Notes: a model not told the origin generated them from the sequence alone. A stretch of 64,000 nt of DNA from Salinicoccus kekensis (GCF_900220995.1 NZ_OBQF01000005.1:62001-126000), one strand, 5' to 3'. Numbered from the stretch's first letter, positions 33,670-42,130 are shown. A program made the numbers and translations.

Positions 33670-34955
33670 ATATAATGCTCATATTATTCGCAGTTTTGAT
33701 CATATGTTTCCTGATCGGTGTCCCGATCGCCATTTCACTGGGCGTCTCGGCACTTGTTGCGATATGGTTCGGCACGGATCTGCCGATCAATCTGATCGCA
33801 CAGAAAGCGTTCACGTCCCTCGACTCCTTCTCGCTGCTCGCGATCCCATTCTTCATTCTTGCAGGGGTGCTGATGGGGAGGGGCGGAATATCGAGGCGCC
33901 TGCTTGACCTTGCGACGGCGCTCGTCGGATGGGTCACGGGCGGACTGTCGCTGGTCACGATCGTCGCCTGCATGTTCTTTGCGGCGATTGCTGGTTCCGG
34001 CCCGGCCACCGTTGCCGCCATCGGAAGCTTCATGATCCCGGCGATGATCGCCAATAAATACCATATCGGCTTCTCTGCCGCGGTTCCTGCGGCAGCCGGC
34101 TCCATCGGTGTCATCCTGCCGCCTTCGATCCCTTTCGTCGTCTACGGCGCGGTCGGAAGCGTCTCTGTCGGTGCCATGTTTTTGGCCGGCATACTGCCGG
34201 GGCTCCTGATTGGTGTCGCATTGCTGATCACAGCCTACCTGATTTCAAAGAAGCGCGGCTACAAGCCTCAGGAAGGTACGGAGAAATTCATTTTCAAAGA
34301 TGTGCTGAAGGCGACGTGGGAAGCCAAATGGGCGCTCCTCGTGCCCGTCATCATCCTCGGCGGTATATACGGCGGCATATTCTCGCCCACCGAGGCTGCG
34401 GTGACCGCGGTGGTCTACGCGGTCATCGTCGGTGTATTCATCTATAAGGAGCTCGACTGGAAAGCGTTGTATGATGCTTTCATGGAAACGATCATCATCA
34501 ATGTGACGACGATGATCATCATCAGTTTCTCGGTGTCATTCGCATTCTTCATGACGCTTGAGCAGATACCGAATATGATCGCAGAAAACCTGATGGCACT
34601 GACATCCAATCCGATCTTCATATTGGTTCTCATCATCATCCTGCTGCTGATCGTCGGTATGTTCATCGATACGATTTCTGCACTGATCATACTGACGCCG
34701 ATACTGCTGCCTGTCGTCACATCCGTCGGCGTCGACCCGGTCCACTTCGGTGTGATCCTTGTAGTCGCACTTGCGATCGGTTTCGTCACACCGCCGCTCG
34801 GCGTCAATCTGTTCGTCGCCTCTAGCGTCGGCAAAGTTAAATTCGAGCAGGTCGCCGTCGGGGTGCTGCCTTTTGTGGCCGTGATGATCCTGTGCCTGCT
34901 CATACTCGCATTCGTGCCGGCAATCTCAATGTTCCTGCCGAATCTTGCGGAGTAA
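33666..34955 (+). CDS. TRAP transporter large permease (DctM)
   Basis: A 429-residue, about 12-helix permease catalysing sodium-coupled uptake. Signatures are LLAIPFFILAGVLMGRGGIS, AIAGSGPATVAAIGSFMIPA, AAGSIGVILPPSIPFVVYGA, ILGGIYGGIFSPTEAAVTAV and GFVTPPLGVNLFVASSVGKV. It is the last gene of the operon and is followed by a strong terminator. Confidence 0.94.
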   Translation: MNIMLILFAVLIICFLIGVPIAISLGVSALVAIWFGTDLPINLIAQKAFTSLDSFSLLAIPFFILAGVLMGRGGISRRLLDLATALVGWVTGGLSLVTIVACMFFAAIAGSGPATVAAIGSFMIPAMIANKYHIGFSAAVPAAAGSIGVILPPSIPFVVYGAVGSVSVGAMFLAGILPGLLIGVALLITAYLISKKRGYKPQEGTEKFIFKDVLKATWEAKWALLVPVIILGGIYGGIFSPTEAAVTAVVYAVIVGVFIYKELDWKALYDAFMETIIINVTTMIIISFSVSFAFFMTLEQIPNMIAENLMALTSNPIFILVLIIILLLIVGMFIDTISALIILTPILLPVVTSVGVDPVHFGVILVVALAIGFVTPPLGVNLFVASSVGKVKFEQVAVGVLPFVAVMILCLLILAFVPAISMFLPNLAE

Positions 34956-34985
34956 TCACAATGGTAAATAAAGGACTGAACAATA

Positions 34986-35025
34986 AAGCAGGAGTGATGA
35001 TATCAATCATCACTCCTGCTTTTTA
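34986..35025 (+). terminator. Terminator of the TRAP operon
   Basis: AGCAGGAGTGATGAT and its complement around TATCA, followed by TTTTTATAT. Confidence 0.9.
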
Positions 35026-35052
35026 TATACTCTGATCATTGCTTCCATCCGC

Positions 35053-35433
35053 TTACCCGGCTTCCTTCACTGCAAAATAATTATCCTCATCATCCGAGAA
35101 ATTAAAGACACGCCCGTCCGGGGTTTTGACGATGTCACCGCATCTGATGCCTTTATTGCTCAAATCGGCATACAGTGCATCCAGATCCTGCACACGGAAC
35201 ATCAATGAAGGGGTCTCCAGATTCACCTCGGGGCTCGCTTCCCTTATGAATTCCTTGTCAAAGATCGTGATGCTCGTCTCGGAATCGAGGCTCGGTGCGA
35301 CTTCGACCGATTTATAGTCATCGTAGATGATATCTTCAGACTTGATGACAAAACCCAGGTCCTTCGTCCAAAAAGCGATGGACTGCTCCTGATTATCCAC
35401 ATACAACATGACACTGTCCAAACCGTCTATCAT
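35053..35433 (-). CDS. VOC-superfamily (glyoxalase-like) protein
   Basis: A 126-residue single VOC module: DGLDSVMLYVDNQEQSIAFW, TKDLGFVIKSED, then ETPSLMFRVQDLDALYADLS and DGRVFNFSDDEDNYFAVKE. The family contains glyoxalases, fosfomycin enzymes and dioxygenases; here the usual metal ligands are poorly conserved (no N-terminal His), so no reaction is proposed. AAGGAGGGGGAG lies before the ATG. Confidence 0.78.
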   Translation of the reverse strand: MIDGLDSVMLYVDNQEQSIAFWTKDLGFVIKSEDIIYDDYKSVEVAPSLDSETSITIFDKEFIREASPEVNLETPSLMFRVQDLDALYADLSNKGIRCGDIVKTPDGRVFNFSDDEDNYFAVKEAG

Positions 35434-35510
35434 ATATACTCCCCCTCCTTAATACTGCCTTACATTTCAATTATAAGTATCAGTTTACTATTACACAAAT
35501 TTAAACAATA

Positions 35511-35549
35511 AAAAGCAGCGCCCCGCCTGCGTGGCGAGGCACTGCTTTT
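35511..35549 (-). terminator. Terminator after the 51-residue protein gene
   Basis: AAAAGCAG and CTGCTTTT with an inner GCCCCGCC/GGCGAGGC stem. On the minus strand it is followed by TTTTTATTG. Confidence 0.78.
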
Positions 35550-35551
35550 AT

Positions 35552-35707
35552 TCATTTCTTCTGGACGGAGTGGATGACGAGATCTTCGCCGTAACGGCGC
35601 CGGCTTATTTTTCTCGCATCGGCCGAACTCCGCGCCGAAATCTCATAAGTCTTTTTCCCATCATCTTTTTCCAGCGTCACGATAAAACACTTCGTGCCAC
35701 ATCTCAT
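35552..35707 (-). CDS. Small basic protein (51 residues), function unknown
   Basis: MRCGTKCFIVTLEKDDGKKT starts a 51-codon frame ending DLVIHSVQKK. The AAAGGG ribosome binding site is 9 nt from this ATG and only 3 nt from an upstream ATG at 35713. It contains two N-terminal Cys, a strand-turn-strand pattern and a basic ADARKISRRRYGEDLVIHSV stretch suggestive of nucleic-acid binding. A terminator follows at once. It lies between the VOC gene and the YfcC transporter gene on the same strand. Confidence 0.6.
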   Translation of the reverse strand: MRCGTKCFIVTLEKDDGKKTYEISARSSADARKISRRRYGEDLVIHSVQKK

Positions 35708-35731
35708 ATTCATTCACCCTTTCACTCTTTT

Positions 35732-37144
35732 TTAGAACGGGCCGTAGTCGATGAAGAACGCAATGACGAGGAATATCGCCGCTGCTCCGTACCATAACAG
35801 AAGCAATGGCCAGATGAACTTGATCCAGTCCGTATACTTGATCTGCGCAATCGCAAGTGCCGCCATGAAGTACCCGGATGTCGGATAGAAGATGTTCGAG
35901 AATCCGTCACCGAACAGGAAGGCAAGCACGGCGGTCTGTCTGGTCATTTCAGCGAGATCCACCAGCCCGACCATGATCGGCATGGTTGCTGCCGCCTGTC
36001 CGCTTCCTGAAGGAATCAGGAAGTTCAGGAGACCCTGGACGATCATCATGGCGACCGGAACGAGCCATTCCGGCAGGAACGTGATGACCAGGCTCAGGCC
36101 GTGGACGACCGTATCCATAATGGAACCGTCCTCAAGCACTACAGAAACCGCACGCGCGATCCCGACGATCAGCGCGCCGAGCAGGATATTCCGGATCCCT
36201 TCGTTCATCGCTTCGGCAATCCTTGAAGGGCCGAGTCCGCCGATCAAACCGACGATGAGGCCTGTCAGGATGTAGAATCCTGCAAGCTCGATAAAGTACC
36301 ACTGGTACTGGAAGATGCCGAACAGCATAAAGCCGAGTGCCGCAATGAACACCCATGTCGCGACCACGGTACGTGTACCCGCTTCCTGGATGTCATCTTC
36401 CTTTTCAGTGAACTGAGAATCATCGACATCATCCGTGATCAGAGAATTCGAAGGATCTTTCTGTACACGTTTGATGTAGAAGGTGACGAACAGTATACCG
36501 ATGATCGTCATCAGGGTCAATATAATTGCACGGTAACCGATTCCTGAGAACAGCGGCAGCTCCGCAATCGTCTGCGCCGTGCCGAGGTTCGCCGGCGCCG
36601 TCAGCGCCACCGAGAAACCGACAACGGTCGCGATCAGCACGGTTGCAGCCGCAGCCATCCTGTCGAAACCGAGCCTTATAAATAAAGGCAGCAGCGCAGG
36701 CAGGAATATCAGGGATGATTCTATATTACCCGTCAATGCCACGAAAAGTGCCAGGGGTACAATGATCACCGGAATGATCAGCAATCCCTTGTCCCCGAAA
36801 CGCTTGATCAGGAAGTTGATGATCAAATCGATGACGCCCGCTTTCTCAATGACCCGGAACATCGCACCGATGGCCATGATACCGAAGATGATGATGACCG
36901 TCTGCTCCACACCACGCGGGATGGCGGTCATAAATTCAAAGATGCCCACCGGACTCTGTTGTATGAATTCAAATGTATTCGGGATGATGACGGACCGTCC
37001 GTCCACTTCCTCACGGTCGAACTGACCTGCTGGAACTATGTATGATGCGATTGCGCCGAGAGTGATTAAAATGAAGAGTATGACGTAAATATGCGGCATC
37101 TCAAATCTCGGCTTATTCTTGTTTCCAATTGTGCTTTTTGCCAA
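35732..37144 (-). CDS. YfcC-family (C4-dicarboxylate/ArcD-like) membrane transporter
   Basis: A 470-residue membrane protein with about 12 helices. Signatures are PHIYVILFILITLGAIASYI with VPAGQFDRE, IIIFGIMAIGAMFRVIEKAG, ALFVALTGNIESSLIFLPAL, GLLNFLIPSGSGQAAATMPI near 385 and FLFGDGFSNIFYPTSGYFMA near 420, typical of the YfcC / ion-transporter superfamily. Substrate is not predictable; relatives carry basic amino acids, peptides or dicarboxylates. The start is probably TTG 37144, 8 nt after GGGGG; the TTG at 37150 is too close. Confidence 0.82.
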   Translation of the reverse strand: MAKSTIGNKNKPRFEMPHIYVILFILITLGAIASYIVPAGQFDREEVDGRSVIIPNTFEFIQQSPVGIFEFMTAIPRGVEQTVIIIFGIMAIGAMFRVIEKAGVIDLIINFLIKRFGDKGLLIIPVIIVPLALFVALTGNIESSLIFLPALLPLFIRLGFDRMAAAATVLIATVVGFSVALTAPANLGTAQTIAELPLFSGIGYRAIILTLMTIIGILFVTFYIKRVQKDPSNSLITDDVDDSQFTEKEDDIQEAGTRTVVATWVFIAALGFMLFGIFQYQWYFIELAGFYILTGLIVGLIGGLGPSRIAEAMNEGIRNILLGALIVGIARAVSVVLEDGSIMDTVVHGLSLVITFLPEWLVPVAMMIVQGLLNFLIPSGSGQAAATMPIMVGLVDLAEMTRQTAVLAFLFGDGFSNIFYPTSGYFMAALAIAQIKYTDWIKFIWPLLLLWYGAAAIFLVIAFFIDYGPF

Positions 37145-37390
37145 TTCCAAAACCCCCTGTCAATATTTTTAAAATTTAAATAACTCATATAAAAGCTATT
37201 ATTACATAATTTTCTAGTGAAATGGAGGTTGCTCCCCCTTTTGGTTTAAAAATTCACATTTTTTATAATAAAATGAAATTAAATTAATATGTATATGACG
37301 GAGAGATGTATTTTAAGGAAATGAATTTAATTTCCGCCGTAAAGGGTAACAATTAAATAAAGATAAGGATGAAGATAGGGAGGATTCTTA

Positions 37391-38743
37391 ATGGAGCAGA
37401 TCATCAGCTTTCATCATGAGATAGAAACAGCACTTCAGATACAGGACGGACAGGCTTTCAGGAGTATATTCCTGAACCTCCATCCGATGGACCAGGCCGC
37501 CATATATCTGGATCTGGATGCCCGCGACCACCGCAGGATCCAGGAATTCCTGTCGCCGAAGGAATTTTCCGCCGTCTTTCAGGCGCTGGACCTGGAACAT
37601 CAGGAAGTGGCTGTTGAAGATATGGATGACGAATATATCGCGCACATGTTCGATGCCATGTACGCCGATAACGTCGCCGACTTCCTTGAAGAACAGACAC
37701 CCGGCTACCGCGAGAGGATCATATCCCTCATGTCCCCGTCGGGCAGTGAGGAAGTGAAGGAACTCCTCAACTATACGGAAGACAGCGCCGGGACGATCAT
37801 GACCAAGGAATATGTCACCGCAGAGGAACATGAAACCATCAGCGCGGTCATGAAGCATCTCAGGGCGGAAGCGTCACACGCCGAGACCATCTATTATGTA
37901 TATATCATTGATGAAGCCCACCATTTAAAAGGCGTCGCTTCATTGAGGGATATGCTCATGGCTGGTGAAGATGATGAAATCCGGTCACTCATGCGGACCA
38001 ACGTCATTTCTGTAAAAGTTGATGACGATCAGGAAGATGTGGCCAAAGTGATACAGAAGTATAACTTGAGCGCCTTGCCCGTCGTTACGGAATATGGCCT
38101 GCTTTCAGGCATCGTCACGGTGGATGACATCCTCGACGTCGTACATATTGAAATCGAGGAAGATTTCGGGGAACTCGGAACGACGCGTGGCGCTATGGAT
38201 CATAAGCTCACCATCCTCCAGTCCGCCAAAAAGCGCGGTCCGTGGATCATCGTCCTGATGCTCCTCGGGATGATCACGGCAAACATCATCGGGGCATTCG
38301 AGGAGACGCTGGAAGCCGTCGTGCTGCTGTCGGCGTTTATTCCGCTGATCATGGATTCCGCAGGGAACACCGGCACGCAGGCCCTCACCGTCGCCGTCCG
38401 GAATCTCGCACTCGGCAACATCGGACCCGGCACGATACTCAGGACACTGTGGCGGGAACTCGGCACCGGATTCCTGATCGGCCTTGCATGCTCGGTCGCG
38501 CTGATGATCCTCATCCCGATATTCTATCCGGACGGCGGAATGATCTTCGCCGTCATCGTCGGACTAACACTGGTGGTGACGCTGAGCGTCTCCGCCGTCG
38601 TCGGCGCCGTCATCCCCCTCATCATCAAAAAACTGAACATCGACCCGGCGGTCGCATCCGGCCCATTCATCACCACGATCAACGACATCATGGGGCTGCT
38701 CATTTATTTCACGATCGCCACGACGATGCTCTCATATATTTGA
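37391..38743 (+). CDS. mgtE: Magnesium transporter MgtE
   Basis: A 450-residue Mg2+ channel. An N-terminal helical superhelix (residues 1-130, IQEFLSPKEFSAVFQALDLE) is followed by a CBS pair (YTEDSAGTIMTKEYV to SGIVTVDDILDVVHIEIEED) and five transmembrane helices with MDSAGNTGTQALTVAVRNLA and the ion-binding SGPFITTINDIMGLLIYF. CBS and N domains close the pore when cytosolic Mg2+ is high. GGGAGG precedes the ATG. The 240-bp leader was examined for an M-box and none was convincing. Confidence 0.95.
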   Translation: MEQIISFHHEIETALQIQDGQAFRSIFLNLHPMDQAAIYLDLDARDHRRIQEFLSPKEFSAVFQALDLEHQEVAVEDMDDEYIAHMFDAMYADNVADFLEEQTPGYRERIISLMSPSGSEEVKELLNYTEDSAGTIMTKEYVTAEEHETISAVMKHLRAEASHAETIYYVYIIDEAHHLKGVASLRDMLMAGEDDEIRSLMRTNVISVKVDDDQEDVAKVIQKYNLSALPVVTEYGLLSGIVTVDDILDVVHIEIEEDFGELGTTRGAMDHKLTILQSAKKRGPWIIVLMLLGMITANIIGAFEETLEAVVLLSAFIPLIMDSAGNTGTQALTVAVRNLALGNIGPGTILRTLWRELGTGFLIGLACSVALMILIPIFYPDGGMIFAVIVGLTLVVTLSVSAVVGAVIPLIIKKLNIDPAVASGPFITTINDIMGLLIYFTIATTMLSYI

Positions 38744-38789
38744 AACTCCGCCCGGCAGGAGGGGTTTTATTGGGTTGGGCGGGAGTTTG

Positions 38790-39031
38790 CGGCATAACTT
38801 GGATGGCGGGGTGTGAGTTATGCCGCAAATGTCTTCGAAACGGCATAACTCGGCTGTCAGAGTATCACTTATGTCACAAATGCCTTCCAAACGGCATAAC
38901 TTGTCCGTCGAGGCACCACTTATGTCACAAATGCCTTCCAAACGGCATAACTTGGCTGTCGGGGCACCACTTATGTCACAAATGCCTTCCAAACGACATA
39001 ACTTGTTTATCCCGACATCACTTATGTCGTA
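38790..39031. repeat. 51-bp palindromic repeat array 2 (about 5 units)
   Basis: GGCATAAC (GACATAAC in the last unit) begins at 38791, 38842, 38893, 38944 and 38995: an exact 51-bp period. Right arms are TTATGTC, or TTATGCC in the first unit. In the first unit GGCATAAC pairs perfectly with GTTATGCC, in the middle units one G-U pair forms, and in the last GACATAA again pairs perfectly with TTATGTC, so pairing is maintained despite changes. The linker is CAAATGCCTTCCAAA-like. The array fills the 345-bp gap between convergent mgtE and the MetE-like gene and is the same family as array 1. Confidence 0.9.
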
Positions 39032-39044
39032 AGCATCCGCCAAC

Positions 39045-39073
39045 AAAAAAGAGGCCGCGCACTCACGCAGCCC
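39045..39073 (-). terminator. Terminator of the MetE-like gene
   Basis: On the minus strand GGCTGCG-N6-CGCGGCC (one G-U pair) is followed by TCTTTTTTG. Confidence 0.65.
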
Positions 39074-39088
39074 CCGATCTTTATTCCA

Positions 39089-40222
39089 TTATTTACCCCA
39101 GACTTCCTCTGTGATCTCTTTGACGAGTTCAAGTTTTGCCCATTGTTCCTGCTCAGTCAGGTTGTTGCCTTCCTCAGTAGATGCGAACCCGCACTGCGGG
39201 CTGAGGCACAGTCTGTCTTTATCGATATATTTCGCCGCTTCTTCGATGCGGGATTTGATTTCTTCCTTATCTTCAAGCTCCGGAACTTTTGAAGAGATCA
39301 GGCCGAGTACGACCACTTTATCGCCGCTCACTTTTGACAGTGATTCGAATCCGCCGGCACGCTCCGTATCGAATTCAAGGTAGTAGCCTTCGACATTCTC
39401 TTCGCCGAATAAAATATCCGCAACTTTGTCATACGCACCGGAGGATGCCCATGTTGAACGGTAGTTCCCGCGGCATACGTGCGTAGTGATCACGAGGTCT
39501 TCAGGTGCACCCTCAATCGCCTTATTGTTCACACCGACATATTTCCGGCTCAGGCCTTCAACGGTGAAGTCGCCCGCCATTTTTTCCCAGTATTCCTCAT
39601 CGACGATCATGCCCCATGTGCAGTCGTCGAGCTGCAGGTTGCGGCAACCCGCTTCATACAATTCTTTAATAAAGGTCTGGTAGGCTTTAGCGATGTCCTC
39701 GAGCAGTTCTTCTTCATTCGGATAGATTTTCTCGGTTGCTTCTTTATTATCCGGACGAAGCAGCTCCGCCAGGAACTGGGCCGGTGCCGGGATCGTCTGC
39801 CTTGCGATGACTTCATCATCCGCAAACTGATTGACGAATTTAAAGTGTCCGATGAACGGATGCCCCGACCCGCCGAGCTTGCCCGTCAGGCGTGCGGATT
39901 CTGCGCGCGTTTCGACTTCAGCGAACTGGTAGCCTTCATCGACTTCCACTTTCTCCATGCCTTCAAGACCCCACATGAAATCGAGATGCCACCATGATCT
40001 GCGGAATTCACCATCTGTGATCGCCTTCAGGCCGATCTCCTTCTGCTTTTCGATCAGCTCTTCGATTGCTTCATCTTCAACCGATTTCAGTTCCTCTGCA
40101 GAAATCGTGTTTTTGGCGAATGCATCACGTGCTTCCTTCAATCTCAACGGGCGCAAAAAGCTTCCCACGTTATCAAATCTGTAAGGTGCAGTTTTTCGTT
40201 CATTTATATTTTTAACAGTCAT
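39089..40222 (-). CDS. MetE C-terminal-domain family protein (YxjG/YxjH-like methyltransferase)
   Basis: A 377-residue protein of the cobalamin-independent methionine synthase superfamily, single catalytic domain. Zinc ligands are visible in VITTHVCRGNYRSTW (His, Cys near 235) and CLSPQCGFAST (Cys near 340), with Glu in YYLEFDTERAG. Also conserved are FDNVGSFLRP, ITDGEFRRSWWHLDF and LQLDDCTWGM. YxjG/YxjH proteins are linked to methionine salvage and controlled by sulfur regulators in Bacillus. Methyl donor and acceptor are unknown. AGGAG precedes the ATG. Divergent from a LysR gene. Confidence 0.88.
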   Translation of the reverse strand: MTVKNINERKTAPYRFDNVGSFLRPLRLKEARDAFAKNTISAEELKSVEDEAIEELIEKQKEIGLKAITDGEFRRSWWHLDFMWGLEGMEKVEVDEGYQFAEVETRAESARLTGKLGGSGHPFIGHFKFVNQFADDEVIARQTIPAPAQFLAELLRPDNKEATEKIYPNEEELLEDIAKAYQTFIKELYEAGCRNLQLDDCTWGMIVDEEYWEKMAGDFTVEGLSRKYVGVNNKAIEGAPEDLVITTHVCRGNYRSTWASSGAYDKVADILFGEENVEGYYLEFDTERAGGFESLSKVSGDKVVVLGLISSKVPELEDKEEIKSRIEEAAKYIDKDRLCLSPQCGFASTEEGNNLTEQEQWAKLELVKEITEEVWGK

Positions 40223-40309
40223 ATCCGGCCACTCCTCTATTGTTTTGTTCGTATATCAAGGTTAACATACCTTTCTGAGATAGCATAAGAGTTTAAATTC
40301 ATGTCCCGC

Positions 40310-40326
40310 TATAGCTTTAAGCTATA
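40310..40326. promoter_or_regulatory. 17-bp perfect dyad between the MetE-like and LysR genes
   Basis: TATAGCTT-T-AAGCTATA. It contains a T-N11-A LysR box and lies in the 150-bp divergent region, 47 nt before the LysR start. Confidence 0.6.
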
Positions 40327-40372
40327 TCCTGCGGTATAATTTTATTCATTAAACTTGAAAGCGGGGATACCC

Positions 40373-41287
40373 ATGACGATACAGCAGTTGAAATATCTGA
40401 TAGAAGTGGTGAATACGGGCTCGATCAACGAAGCGGCGAAAAACCTCTTCATCTCGCAGCCGACATTGTCCAAGGCGATTAAGACGCTCGAGGCGGAGAT
40501 GGGGATCGTCATATTCACAAGGACGTCGAAAGGCATCGTCCTCTCATCCGACGGTGCCGAATTCATGAGCTACGCCAGACAGGTCGTCGAACAAGTGAAC
40601 CTGATGGAGCACCGATACCTTGATTCGCCATATCAGGAACGCCTGTTGTCCGTGTCCACCCAGCACTACTCCTTTTCTGTCGATGCGATGGTCAGGATGA
40701 TCGACCGGTACGGCGGTGATAAATACCAGTTCACGCTGCGGGAGACGAAGACTTTTGAAATCATCGACGATGTGAAAAACCTGACGAGCGAAGTCGGCGT
40801 GCTGTATATGAACAGCTTCAATGAGCAGGTCCTCTCACAGCTGATTAAGGAGAACCACCTCGGCTTCGAACCGCTGTTCTCAGCGAACCCCCATGTCTTC
40901 ATCAGCCGGGATAACCCCCTCGCAAAAAAGGAACTCGTCACCATTGAAGACCTTGAGCCCTATCCAAGGCTGTCATTCGAACAGGGGAAGAACAACTCCT
41001 TCTATTTCTCGGAGGAGATTTTAGGGACGCTCGATGTCCCGAAGAACATCCTCGTCAGTGACCGCGCGACTTTATTCAACTGCCTGATCGGCCTGAACGG
41101 CTATACGATCTCGACGGGGATTTTAAGCGAAGAGCTGAACGGCACGGATATCATCCCGGTGAGGCTTGATATCGACGATCAGATCACCGTCGGCACTTTG
41201 ACCAATAAAAAAGCACAGCTCAGCCGGATGGCGAAGCTGTACCTGGAAGAGCTCGAAAATTGCATCGAGTCCTATGAGATTTTATAG
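40373..41287 (+). CDS. LysR-family transcriptional regulator
   Basis: A 304-residue LTTR with an N-terminal winged HTH (MTIQQLKYLIEVVNTGSINE, then AAKNLFISQPTLSKAIKTLE) and a periplasmic-binding-like effector domain (PHVFISRDNPLAKKELVTIE, SDRATLFNCLIGLNGYTIST). GCGGGGAT precedes ATG 40373; the ATG at 40355 is unsupported. It resembles LTTRs of sulfur and amino-acid metabolism and is divergent from the MetE-like gene, which it probably controls. Its 3' end overlaps the convergent GNAT gene by 6 nt. Confidence 0.88.
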   Translation: MTIQQLKYLIEVVNTGSINEAAKNLFISQPTLSKAIKTLEAEMGIVIFTRTSKGIVLSSDGAEFMSYARQVVEQVNLMEHRYLDSPYQERLLSVSTQHYSFSVDAMVRMIDRYGGDKYQFTLRETKTFEIIDDVKNLTSEVGVLYMNSFNEQVLSQLIKENHLGFEPLFSANPHVFISRDNPLAKKELVTIEDLEPYPRLSFEQGKNNSFYFSEEILGTLDVPKNILVSDRATLFNCLIGLNGYTISTGILSEELNGTDIIPVRLDIDDQITVGTLTNKKAQLSRMAKLYLEELENCIESYEIL

Positions 41288-41731
41288 GAAGAGTTTCATG
41301 CCCTCATGCGTCACCTTGAAGCCGAGCTTTTCGTAGAACGCATGCGCACCGCCGCGCCGCTTGTCTGTCGTGAGCTGGACGATGCCGCAGCCGTCCTTTT
41401 TGGCCAGCCGGATCGCCTCTTCAAATAAAGCCCGTCCCACACCTTTGCCCCGGTGGGACTTATGCACCCGGACCCCTTCAATCTGGGCACGCTTCTGTCC
41501 CCCGCGCGCAAGCGTCGGGATGAAAGTGAGCTGCAGGCAGCCGGTGATCGCGCCATTTTCAGTGGCAAGCAGGATCTGATTGCCCGCCTGCGCCTCGATG
41601 TCCCTGAACGACTGGATATATTTCTCCTCTATGAGGTCGGACACCGTCTCCCGTGTTTTACCTAATTCGTCATCTGCAAGCATCGAGATGATTTCCTGCA
41701 GGTCCTCTTCCCCCGCCATCCTGAAATCCAT
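41282..41731 (-). CDS. GNAT-family N-acetyltransferase
   Basis: A 149-residue acetyltransferase. The acetyl-CoA binding motif is VRVHKSHRGKGVGRALFEEA (R-x-x-G-x-G), followed by VQLTTDKRRGGAHAFYEKLG and FKVTHEGMKLFL. GGGGTGAGG precedes ATG 41731. Substrate unknown. Array 3 begins about 70 nt upstream of the start, so the promoter must lie within or next to the repeats. Confidence 0.87.
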   Translation of the reverse strand: MDFRMAGEEDLQEIISMLADDELGKTRETVSDLIEEKYIQSFRDIEAQAGNQILLATENGAITGCLQLTFIPTLARGGQKRAQIEGVRVHKSHRGKGVGRALFEEAIRLAKKDGCGIVQLTTDKRRGGAHAFYEKLGFKVTHEGMKLFL

Positions 41732-41799
41732 TGCCTCACCCCTTTTACTGGAGTATAGCAAGATTTTAGGGTGATTTCATTTTGATGGTGGCATGGAAC

Positions 41800-42106
41800 C
41801 CCTCCCGTGACACGAAACATCGATTTTTGGGACTCTTATGTCACAAAAAGCCTCTCCGTGACACGAAACACCGATTTTCACTGCCCTCGTGTCACAAAAC
41901 GTCCCTCCGTGACATGAAACATCGATTTTCACTGCCCTCGTGTCACAAAACGCCTCCCCGTGACACGAAACACTGATTTTCACTGCTCTCGTGTCACAAA
42001 ACGTCTCTCCGTGACACGAAACTCCGATTTTCACTGCTCTCGTGTCACAAAATGCCTTCTCGTGACATGAAACATCAATTTTCACAGCTCCCGTGTCACA
42101 TCCCAG
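41800..42106. repeat. 51-bp palindromic repeat array 3 (about 6 units)
   Basis: GTGACACG-like left arms begin at 41807, 41858, 41909, 41960, 42011 and 42062, all 51 bp apart. Each pairs with a right arm (C)TCGTGTCAC about 20 nt later; in most units GTGACACGA and TCGTGTCAC are exact complements over 9 bp. The A-rich linker is CAAAACGTCCCTC-like. Arms differ from arrays 1 and 2, yet period, arm spacing and linker length are the same. It lies between two minus-strand genes, downstream of the permease terminator and upstream of the GNAT gene. Confidence 0.9.
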
Positions 42107-42130
42107 TTCCTCATCTCTAAAACCATAAAT

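Noticed and set aside
37151..37390. M-box (magnesium) riboswitch before mgtE
   Set aside because: The conserved M-box core was not found; only AT-rich DNA and short unrelated dyads are present.
38732..39046. 104-residue protein across array 2 (DISGASTDKLCR-type repeats)
   Set aside because: Same reasoning as for array 3: periodic non-coding repeats with length divisible by three, and the frame starts outside any RBS context.
40223..40372. S-box or T-box upstream of the MetE-like gene
   Set aside because: The 150-bp divergent region is too short and shows only the LysR-type dyad.
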